From JACCUZ01 sp038246575 (GTDB lineage: Bacteria > Actinomycetota > Actinomycetes > JACCUZ01): a stretch of 19,294 nt of DNA. Below the pieces are notes generated by a model, which saw nothing but the letters and a program-made list of their open reading frames with translations, was not told where the DNA came from and did not search any database. Shown here piece by piece: positions 6,998-14,963 of the stretch; position 1 is the first letter of the stretch; each line of letters begins with the position of its first letter. The stretch covers positions 1-19,294 of the forward strand of contig JBBRVU010000066.1 of NCBI GenBank assembly GCA_038246575.1, written 5' to 3'. Position numbers and translations under genes: made by a program.

Positions 6998-7630
6998 TCA
7001 GACCAGGTCGTGGGTCCGCCAGAGCGCGGCGGCTGCCTCCAGGTCCTCCGCGGTGTCGCGCAGCGCGGCCGAGGACCGGGTCAGCGAGGCGGCGCCGAGC
7101 GGGTCGTGGTCCTCGACGTCGTCGGCCCGGCGAGCCCGGCCGGCGACGACGACTCGGCAGAAAGCACCGGCCCGTTCCAGGGCCACGGCAAGGTCTCCGG
7201 CGAACACGCCGTGCAGCACGTCGTCGACGAGCACCCGCAGTGCCTCGGGGGTCGGCGGATCAGCGGCCCCGGCAACTGCGTTCGGCACGGGAGCGGCGAG
7301 CTGCCCGGCGCGGAAGTCGGTCGAGGCCTCGACGGCGCCGAGGCGCACCCACTCGCGCAGCGCGTACAGCCGCCAGAGCGCGCCGGGCAGGGACCGTGCC
7401 GGGCGCTGCGCCCACATCTCCGCAACCGTGTCGAGACCGACCTCGTCCACGAGCGCGACCAGCTTGGCCTTCATCTGCGGGTCGTGGGACGACCGTCCCG
7501 ACTCCACGAGCAGGCTGGCCGTGGCGTGGGCCGCCTCGGCCAGCTCGGCCGGATCGGGCCCGCCGCCGAGGGAGTCCATCGCGACCTTGCCCAGCAGGGC
7601 GGGGCGCCGCGGCGGTCGAGGGTCTGACAC
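6998..7630 (-). CDS. Conserved-looking protein of unknown function
   Basis: 210 aa, not recognised with certainty; the sequence resembles uncharacterised proteins of actinobacteria but I cannot name a family. It starts with GTG at 7630, with AGGA 7 nt upstream. The N-terminus is basic and proline-rich (MSDPRPPRRPALLGKVAMDSLGGGP), followed by mostly predicted-helical sequence: PAELAEAAHATASLL, MKAKLVALVDEVGLDTVAEMWAQRP (about 52-76), ALWRLYALREWVRLG, ALRVLVDDVLHGVFAGDLAVALERAGAF, and SAALRDTAEDLEAAAALWRTHDLV at the end. There is no signal peptide, membrane helix or catalytic motif that I can identify, so it is probably cytoplasmic. It is divergent from the ATPase-PAS gene across a region carrying 30-bp tandem repeats, which suggests the two share control. 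Codon bias and GC match the neighbours, so it is a real gene rather than a shadow. Confidence 0.8.
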   Translation of the reverse strand: MSDPRPPRRPALLGKVAMDSLGGGPDPAELAEAAHATASLLVESGRSSHDPQMKAKLVALVDEVGLDTVAEMWAQRPARSLPGALWRLYALREWVRLGAVEASTDFRAGQLAAPVPNAVAGAADPPTPEALRVLVDDVLHGVFAGDLAVALERAGAFCRVVVAGRARRADDVEDHDPLGAASLTRSSAALRDTAEDLEAAAALWRTHDLV

Positions 7631-7650
7631 CCCCCGATCCTGCCACCGGA

Positions 7651-7736
7651 ACGAAGCGATCCCGGGTCAGGTCCACCGGCACGATGCGATCTCGGGTCAG
7701 GTCCACCGGCCGGATCTCGTGTCAGGACCACCCGGC
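7651..7736. repeat. 30-bp tandem repeat between divergent genes
   Basis: Unit 1 (7651-7680) and unit 2 (7681-7710) match at 28 of 30 positions, with the shared core CGGGTCAGGTCCACCGGC. A third, more diverged unit of 26 bp follows (7711-7736, CTCGTGTCAGGACCACCCGG), and a fragment of a fourth may lie at 7636-7650. It fills the upstream regions of both the 210-aa gene and the ATPase-PAS gene. One minus-strand frame reads it as VDLTRDRIVP/VDLTRDRFVP, but that frame is not the frame of the gene at 7630, so I treat it as non-coding and possibly regulatory. Confidence 0.75.
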
Positions 7737-7770
7737 GTGACACCATCGACGGGCACGGGGCCCGGACATC

Positions 7771-7776
7771 GGGAGG
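7771..7776 (+). promoter_or_regulatory. Ribosome binding site deciding the ATPase-PAS start
   Basis: GGGAGG lies 9 nt before GTG 7786. It directly abuts the alternative TTG at 7777, which is therefore too close to be the start. Confidence 0.75.
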
Positions 7777-7785
7777 TTGTGCGCC

Positions 7786-9078
7786 GTGAGCGATGAGCGC
7801 CCCACCGACCTCCCCGAGCAAGGCACGAGCGTTTCCGGGCGACGATGGTTGGAGCCGATCCCCGAGAGCGCACGGATCGCCCGCCGCGCGGTGGTGGAGG
7901 CGCTCCAGCGCGCCGGGCGGGAGGACCTCACCGAGACGGCGAGCCTGCTGGTCAGCGAGCTGGTCACCAACGCCATCGTGCATGCGAGGACGCCCTTCGA
8001 GCTGGGCATCCGGGCCGGCCCGGACGGGGTGCACGTGAGCGTCCGTGACGGCAGCGGCGTGCTCCCGCAACCGCGCCACTACGGGCGCGCGGCTACGACG
8101 GGTCGTGGCATGTCGCTGGTCGACCGGATGTCCGATCGGCACGGCACCGAACCTGACGGCCCGGCCGGCAAGACGGTCTGGTTCGAGCTCGGCGCCGGTC
8201 CGGCCGGTGGCGCACCCGACGACGGCGCACCGCCCTCCCCGGACACCACCACCGACGCGTCGACCACGCAGCCGATGCTGTCCGTCCGACTCGATGCGCT
8301 GCCTGTCGCACTCGCCCTTGCCTGGCAGCAGCACGCCGACGCACTGCTGCGGGAGTACCTGCTCTCGCGGTGGGACGACAGGCTCCCGGCGGCCAGACTC
8401 TCGGTCGACGAGGGATCGGCGCACGACGCGTTCGCGGCAGTCGCGGCGGCGCTGGCAGCCCTGGCGGCCGACCCGACCCGCCCGGCGACCGCGAACGCCG
8501 TGCTGGTCCTGCGACGCGACAGCATCGAGTCCTTCGACGCCCTGGGGCGACTCCTGGACCACGTGGTCGAGATCGCCGAGAGCGGCCTGCTGCTCGCGCC
8601 CCCGACCCAGCCCGAGATCCGACGCTTCCGGCACTGGCTGATCGAGGAGGTACGTCGGCAGGCCGGTGGCCAGCTCCCCGGGACCTGGCCGGGTCTGCCG
8701 GCCGACCTCGAGGCCGCGCCGACACCCCCGCCCGCATGGGACGACGCGGAGGTCCGGACCGCGACCGCCGCGGTTCTGGCCGCCGACGACCTCAACCGGA
8801 TCGTGGCGGCAAGCCAGGCTGCGCTGGACCTGCTCGGCTGGGATGACGATCTGATCGGGCGGCGGCTCGTCACGGTCATCCCGAAGCGGCTGCGCGAGGC
8901 GCACATCGCCGCCTTCACCCTCACGCTTCTCACCGGCGAGGAACACATCACCGGTCGCGAGGTGACGGTTCCGGCCCGCCGGCGCGACGGCTCCGAGGTC
9001 GACATCGTGCTGCTCGTCCAGCGCACGGTGGTGCCGGAGGGCCGGGCCATCTTCGTGGCCACCCTGCGTCCGGCCTGA
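7786..9078 (+). CDS. RsbW-like ATPase domain fused to C-terminal PAS domain
   Basis: 430 aa cytoplasmic signalling protein. Residues about 20-136 form a GHKL/HATPase domain of the RsbW/SpoIIAB anti-sigma kinase type: N-box SELVTNAIVHA (Glu58, Asn62), G1 region RDGSG (88-91) and glycine-rich GRGMSLVDRMSDRHG (106-120), ending KTVWFEL. A Pro/Thr-rich linker (140-165) leads to a mostly helical segment (about 165-305) that I cannot assign. It ends with a PAS domain (about 325-425; LNRIVAASQAALDLLGWDDDLIGRRL...HITGREVTVPARRRDGSEVDI). I expect it to respond through the PAS ligand and to act by phosphorylating or binding a partner, but no sigma factor or STAS-domain antagonist is encoded nearby. GTG 7786 was chosen for its ribosome site. 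The glycosidase gene follows after 23 bp. Confidence 0.88.
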   Translation: MSDERPTDLPEQGTSVSGRRWLEPIPESARIARRAVVEALQRAGREDLTETASLLVSELVTNAIVHARTPFELGIRAGPDGVHVSVRDGSGVLPQPRHYGRAATTGRGMSLVDRMSDRHGTEPDGPAGKTVWFELGAGPAGGAPDDGAPPSPDTTTDASTTQPMLSVRLDALPVALALAWQQHADALLREYLLSRWDDRLPAARLSVDEGSAHDAFAAVAAALAALAADPTRPATANAVLVLRRDSIESFDALGRLLDHVVEIAESGLLLAPPTQPEIRRFRHWLIEEVRRQAGGQLPGTWPGLPADLEAAPTPPPAWDDAEVRTATAAVLAADDLNRIVAASQAALDLLGWDDDLIGRRLVTVIPKRLREAHIAAFTLTLLTGEEHITGREVTVPARRRDGSEVDIVLLVQRTVVPEGRAIFVATLRPA

Positions 9079-9101
9079 CCACCTCGCTACGGTCGTGCCC
9101 C

Positions 9102-10205
9102 GTGCTGATGATGCCCCCCGCGGCGGCCGCCGCCGTCCTCGCCGCCGTGGTGGCAGCACCGATGTCACCGAGCGCAGCGCCCACGGCGTCGCCGTACGCC
9201 GGGAAGGACCCGGCTGGTTGGGGAAACCATCGGCTGGCCGCGCAGCTCACGTTCTCGTGCGTGGACATGACCGACCTGCGCTCCGCCCGGCGGCAGTCCC
9301 GTGCCGGGATCGGCGGCATCGCCCTGCTGGGCAACCGGCCACCGCAGGACCTGCGTCGCGAGCTGCGGCGAGTTCGCGATGCGGCGGGCACCCGCGTCCT
9401 TCCCGTGATCGCCAGCGACGAGGAGGGCGGCCGGGTCCAGCGGTTGCGGACCGCGATCTTTCCATTGCCGTCGGCCCGCACGATGGGTGCGTGGTCGCCG
9501 CAGAAGCTCCGCCGGACGGCGCGTCGCTACGCGACGCAGATGCGCCAGCTCGGCGTACGGATGGACCTGGCACCGGTCGCGGACCTGGCCGTGCCGGGCT
9601 CCTACATCAACGGTCTGGGCAGAGCCTTCGCCGCCGACCCGGGACGCGTCGCGCGGCGCAGCCGGGCCTGGCGGCTCGGGATGCACGACGCCGGCGTGGT
9701 CACCGTGATCAAGCACTGGCCCGGACACGGCAGCGCCCGCAACTCCCACCTCGGGCCGGCCCGGGTGGCGTCCCTGTCCCAGCTGGAGCGGGCCGACCTG
9801 ATCCCCTTCGAGCGCGAGCTTGCGGCCGGTGCCCCGGTCGTCATGGTCGGCCACCTGCTCTCCCGCGGGCTGACCCGTGACGGCGTGCCGACCAGCGAGT
9901 CCCGGCGGGCACTGCGCTACCTGCGGAGCTCGGCTGGTCCCGACACCGTGATCCTCACCGACTCGCTGGCGATGGCCGCAGCGAGCTCGGCGCTGGGGAT
10001 CTCGCCGGCCCGGGCCGCGGTGCGGTCGCTGCGCGCCGGCGCCGACTGGGCCATGGCCTGCGACGCAGCACCCCTGCGCGCGGTGGCCGCGATCCGGCGC
10101 GCGCTGGACGACGGTCGGATCGACCGGGCGGCGGCCGTGGACTCGGCCCGTCGGATCCTGGCGCTCAAGGCGCAGTGGGGGCTGGCGCCACGCGACAGGC
10201 GCTGA
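9102..10205 (+). CDS. Secreted glycoside hydrolase family 3 protein (NagZ-like), dyad altered
   Basis: 367 aa, GH3 N-terminal-domain protein related to beta-N-acetylhexosaminidases of NagZ type that trim peptidoglycan-derived GlcNAc. An Ala-rich hydrophobic stretch (about 5-26) looks like an export signal, although it lacks the usual basic start. Family motifs are SDEEGGRVQRL (105-115), MDLAPVADLAVPGSYINGLGRAF (154-176), KHWPGHG (204-210) and nucleophile Asp287 in TDSLAM. The acid/base loop reads GHG-SAR-NSH, whereas typical NagZ enzymes have GHG, four residues, then DSH. The loop is one residue shorter, and the Asp that supports the catalytic His (His216 here) is Asn214. Activity may be reduced or changed. 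GTG 9102 is the furthest start without a convincing ribosome site; ATG 9108 or 9111 are alternatives. It converges with the phosphatase gene across 3 bp. Confidence 0.88.
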   Translation: MLMMPPAAAAAVLAAVVAAPMSPSAAPTASPYAGKDPAGWGNHRLAAQLTFSCVDMTDLRSARRQSRAGIGGIALLGNRPPQDLRRELRRVRDAAGTRVLPVIASDEEGGRVQRLRTAIFPLPSARTMGAWSPQKLRRTARRYATQMRQLGVRMDLAPVADLAVPGSYINGLGRAFAADPGRVARRSRAWRLGMHDAGVVTVIKHWPGHGSARNSHLGPARVASLSQLERADLIPFERELAAGAPVVMVGHLLSRGLTRDGVPTSESRRALRYLRSSAGPDTVILTDSLAMAAASSALGISPARAAVRSLRAGADWAMACDAAPLRAVAAIRRALDDGRIDRAAAVDSARRILALKAQWGLAPRDRR

Positions 10206-10208
10206 CCA

Positions 10209-12248
10209 TCACGTCGGCGGCGACGGGAAGTCGAGCTCGAACCAGACGATCTTTCCGTCGCCGTGCGGGGCGGTCCCCCACCGGTCGCTGAGGGCGTCCA
10301 TCAACGGCACGCCGCGGCCGAACTCGTCCATCGGGTCCCCGCCACTCACCACCGGACCGCGCGACGTCTGGTCGGACACCTCGACCCGCAAGCGGTCCGG
10401 GTAGAGCCACAGCTCGAGCATCACCTCGCCGTCGGTGTGCCTCAGCGCGTTGGTGACCACCTCCGAGACGAGCAGGACGCAGGTGTCCCGCAACGCGGTC
10501 TCGGCGGGCGCACCGAGGAAACCGGCGATGAAGTCGCGGGCCGCCCGAGCCGCGCGAGGGTCGGCCCGGTCCACCCAGGTGCGGGCGTGCCCGGGCCGGG
10601 CTTCGGCGGGCAGCCCGTCGTGGCGGACGACCAGCACGGCGATGTCGTCGGAACGAGTGGTCGTCGCCTGGGCGCCGGCGACGAGAGCTTCCGCGAGGTT
10701 GTCGAGGTCACCGACGTCCCCGGCGCCGAGCTGGCGGGTCACCTCCGCGACGCCGTCGTCGTAGCTGCGTCGGGAGTCCTCGATCAAGCCGTCGGTGAAG
10801 AGCACGACCACCTCGCCGAGGCCCAGCCCCACCGTTGCGGTGCGGTACTCCTCCTGCGGCGCGACCCCGAGCGGCGGCCCCACCGGGGCGACCAGCTGGG
10901 AGACGCTGCCGTCGACGGCACGCACCAGCGGAGCCGGGTGCCCGGCGAGAACGAGCTCGGCGCGACCGGTGACGAGATCGAGCGCCAGGTAGCAGCAGGT
11001 CGCGAACAAGGACGGGTCCAGGTCGCTCATCAGCCGGTTGGTCCGCGACAGCACAGCAGCCGGCTCATGGCCCTCGGCGGCGTACGCCCGAAGGGCGTTG
11101 CGCAGCTGACCCATCACTGCCGCCGCTTTCATGTTGTGCCCCTGGACATCCCCGATGACCAGCCCGATCCGCTGGCCAGGCAGCTCGAGCAGGTCGTACC
11201 AGTCCCCTCCGACGCCCATGCCGTCAGTCGCTGGGAGGTAGTGAGCGCGGGCGGCGATGCCGGTCGGTTGCGGCAGCTCGCGGGGCAGCAGGTGCGACTG
11301 CAGCTCGGCGGCGAGAGTGCGCTCGGAGTCACGCAACCGCGCCCGGGCCAGAGTCTGGGCGACCAACCCGCTGACGCTGACCAGCAGCGAACGCTCCTCG
11401 TCGGTGAACTCGTGCGACCGGTCGAAGCTCACCGTCAGGCTGCCGATCGCGCGGCCGGACACCGTCAGCGGGAGGAACGCCCACGCGTACTTGCGGGTGT
11501 TCTCGACGAGCTCCTCCAAACCAGGGAAGCGTTCGAGATAGGCCCCACGGGTGGACAGGAACAACGGCTCGCGAGAGCGCAGCACCGCAGAGATCGGCGT
11601 CGGCGCATCAAGGTCGAGGACCTCGAGCATCTCGACCACCGGGTCGTCGTAGCCGAAGTGGCCGGCGAGCCGGAGACGACCCGACTCGAGAAGGGAGACC
11701 AGCATCCCCACGGCGCCGAAGGCCGGCAGCACCATCGTGGCCACGGCGTCAGTCACATCCTGCAGCGAGTCTGCCTCGGCCAGTGCAGCCGTGTAGGCGA
11801 GCACGCGGCGAGCCTGCTCCGGGCGGCTCACCTCGTCGGCAAGGCGCAGCGCCGTCGAGTCGCGCACGATCCCGACCATCCGCTCGGCGGAGCCGTCGTC
11901 GCCGGTCAGGACCCGGCCGTACGCGTGCAGCCACCGGACCACGCCGTCGGGTCCGCGCACCCGGAGCTCGGCGGCGTACTCCCCGCACACCCGCACCGCC
12001 GCCTCCACCGCGCGCTCCACGGACGGCACGTCGTCGGGCAGCACCATGGACCAGAAGGTCTCGATGCTGGCGTCGAAGGTGTCGGGATCCACTCCGACCA
12101 GGCCGCACAACCGGTCGTCCCACTGCAGCAAGCCGGTCCGGAACTCCCAGTCGAAGATGCCGATCCGCGCCTCGGCCATCGTCGCCTCGAGTCGATGGGC
12201 CCGGCTCTCGTCATCGGCGCCAGGCAGGCGACGGACCGGCTCGGTCAC
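10209..12248 (-). CDS. PAS-GAF-SpoIIE phosphatase-RsbW-like ATPase protein
   Basis: 679-aa cytoplasmic signalling protein. Domains in order: PAS (about 22-135, GIFDWEFRTGLLQWDDRLCGLVGVDP...VGIVRDSTAL), GAF (about 145-305), PP2C-type SpoIIE/RsbU phosphatase (about 315-542) and GHKL ATPase (about 560-675). The phosphatase has the metal-binding acids: Asp349 (GGDWYD), Asp367 (GDVQGHN), Asp486 (FTDGLIED) and Asp534/535 (RSDDIAVLV). The ATPase shows SEVVTNALRHT (Glu596, Asn600), SDQTS and the glycine box FGRGVPLMDALSDRWG. Such proteins dephosphorylate antagonist proteins in partner-switching control of sigma factors and can carry the opposing kinase. GTG 12248 was chosen for GGGAGG 9 nt upstream; the longer reading frame to 12359 overlaps the pgm start. 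No cognate antagonist or sigma factor is in the window. Confidence 0.93.
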   Translation of the reverse strand: MTEPVRRLPGADDESRAHRLEATMAEARIGIFDWEFRTGLLQWDDRLCGLVGVDPDTFDASIETFWSMVLPDDVPSVERAVEAAVRVCGEYAAELRVRGPDGVVRWLHAYGRVLTGDDGSAERMVGIVRDSTALRLADEVSRPEQARRVLAYTAALAEADSLQDVTDAVATMVLPAFGAVGMLVSLLESGRLRLAGHFGYDDPVVEMLEVLDLDAPTPISAVLRSREPLFLSTRGAYLERFPGLEELVENTRKYAWAFLPLTVSGRAIGSLTVSFDRSHEFTDEERSLLVSVSGLVAQTLARARLRDSERTLAAELQSHLLPRELPQPTGIAARAHYLPATDGMGVGGDWYDLLELPGQRIGLVIGDVQGHNMKAAAVMGQLRNALRAYAAEGHEPAAVLSRTNRLMSDLDPSLFATCCYLALDLVTGRAELVLAGHPAPLVRAVDGSVSQLVAPVGPPLGVAPQEEYRTATVGLGLGEVVVLFTDGLIEDSRRSYDDGVAEVTRQLGAGDVGDLDNLAEALVAGAQATTTRSDDIAVLVVRHDGLPAEARPGHARTWVDRADPRAARAARDFIAGFLGAPAETALRDTCVLLVSEVVTNALRHTDGEVMLELWLYPDRLRVEVSDQTSRGPVVSGGDPMDEFGRGVPLMDALSDRWGTAPHGDGKIVWFELDFPSPPT

Positions 12249-12257
12249 CGCGCTCAC

Positions 12258-12263
12258 CCTCCC
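12258..12263 (-). promoter_or_regulatory. Ribosome binding site deciding the phosphatase start
   Basis: GGGAGG on the minus strand ends 9 nt before GTG 12248 and abuts GTG 12257, which is therefore too close. The 37 extra residues of the longest reading frame (from 12359) have no ribosome site and would overlap the first bases of the divergent gene. Confidence 0.7.
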
Positions 12264-12324
12264 GACATCCACCTGCAGAGCACCCCAGCTGCGGCGGGAC
12301 GGCCACTGGCTGGACCAGCCCGCA

Positions 12325-12347
12325 GTCTGACATGGGCCGGTCTGACA
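12325..12347 (+). repeat. Direct repeat GTCTGACA upstream of pgm
   Basis: GTCTGACA occurs at 12325-12332 and 12340-12347, 15 bp apart, ending 10 bp before the pgm start. It may be a regulator site or part of the promoter and leader. Eight exact bases twice in a 23-bp stretch is suggestive but not proof. Confidence 0.4.
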
Positions 12348-12357
12348 CGCTGGAGCC

Positions 12358-14013
<1,656 letters not shown>

Positions 14014-14015
14014 GC

Positions 14016-14954
14016 ATGCAGCTACGGGTGATGACCGAGCCCCAGCAGGGCGCGACCTACGACGACCTGTTGCGGGTGGCCAGCGAGTCCGAGCGACTCG
14101 GCTTCGACGCGTTCTTCCGCTCCGACCACTTCCAGCGCATCGGGACCGGCGACCCGGGGTCCGGCTCGACCGACGCCTGGGTGACGTTGGCCGGGCTCGC
14201 GCGGGACACCACCACCATCCGGCTGGGGACCATGGTGTCCTCGGCGACCTTCCGGCGCCCGGGACCGCTCGCGATCGCGGTAGCCACCGTGGACGCGATG
14301 AGCGGCGGACGGATCGAGCTCAGCATCGGCAGCGGCTGGTACGAGGCCGAGCACCGGTCCTACGGCATCCCGTTCCCACCGGTCGGCGAGCGCTTCGACC
14401 TGCTCGAGGAGTCCCTCGAGGCCATCACCGGCCTGTGGCAGACGCCGGTCGGCGAGACGTACACTTTCACCGGCCGGACGGTGTCCCTCGAGGACAGCCC
14501 GGCCCTGCCCAAGCCGGTGCAACGACCCCATCCCCCGGTCATCATCGGCGGCACCGGCAAACGGCGGACCCCCGCGCTGGCGGCGCGGTTCGCCGCGGAG
14601 TACAACGTCCCGTTCGCCGAGCCCGATGTCATCGCCACCTGCCTGGACCGGGCGCGGGCGGCGTGCGCCGACTCCGGCCGCGACCCGGACACGCTGGTCC
14701 TTTCCGTCGCCCAGTCACTCGCGATCGGCGAGGACGAGGCGGCCGTACGCCGGCGCGCCGAGACGTTCGGCAGCACCGCAGCCGACCTGCGGCGAGGCGG
14801 CCTGGCCGGCTCGCCCGAGGAGGTGCTCGACAAGCTGGGTCGGCTCGCTGGTCTCGGGGTCAGCCGGGTGTACCTGCAGGTCCTCGACCTGGCCGACCTG
14901 GACGCGCTGGGACTCGTGGCCGACCGGGTGCTCGGTCGGCTCGAGGTCGACTGA
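14016..14954 (+). CDS. LLM-class flavin/F420-dependent oxidoreductase
   Basis: 312-aa luciferase-like TIM-barrel oxidoreductase, most likely using coenzyme F420. Family features are YDDLLRVASESERLGFDAFFRSDHF (15-39), IRLGTMVSSATFRRPGPLAIAVATVDAMSGGRIELSIGSGWYEAEH (68-113), FPPVGERFDLLEESLEAITGLW (120-141) and HPPVIIGGTGKRRTPALAARFAAEYN (172-197). The substrate cannot be deduced. It is shorter than, and not closely similar to, F420-dependent glucose-6-phosphate dehydrogenase (about 336 aa), so although it follows pgm I would not call it Fgd. The ATG at 14016 is 2 bp after the pgm stop, implying translational coupling. Its 3' end converges with the c-di-GMP gene across 9 bp with no obvious terminator between them. 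Confidence 0.93.
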   Translation: MQLRVMTEPQQGATYDDLLRVASESERLGFDAFFRSDHFQRIGTGDPGSGSTDAWVTLAGLARDTTTIRLGTMVSSATFRRPGPLAIAVATVDAMSGGRIELSIGSGWYEAEHRSYGIPFPPVGERFDLLEESLEAITGLWQTPVGETYTFTGRTVSLEDSPALPKPVQRPHPPVIIGGTGKRRTPALAARFAAEYNVPFAEPDVIATCLDRARAACADSGRDPDTLVLSVAQSLAIGEDEAAVRRRAETFGSTAADLRRGGLAGSPEEVLDKLGRLAGLGVSRVYLQVLDLADLDALGLVADRVLGRLEVD

Positions 14955-14963
14955 GCCCTGCGG

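Noticed and set aside
7260..7706. Minus-strand frame starting MDLTRDRIVPVDLTRDRFVP
   Set aside because: It is the 30-bp tandem repeat translated and then runs out of frame through the 210-aa gene; no ribosome site.
7636..7736. CRISPR array
   Set aside because: The 30-bp units are directly adjacent with no spacers and no cas gene is present.
7471..9168. 565-residue minus-strand open frame
   Set aside because: Antisense of the ATPase-PAS gene, whose plus-strand frame has clear conserved motifs and a good ribosome site.
14016..14954. F420-dependent glucose-6-phosphate dehydrogenase assignment for the LLM protein next to pgm
   Set aside because: The length and sequence stretches do not match Fgd as I know it; only the general LLM family is supported.
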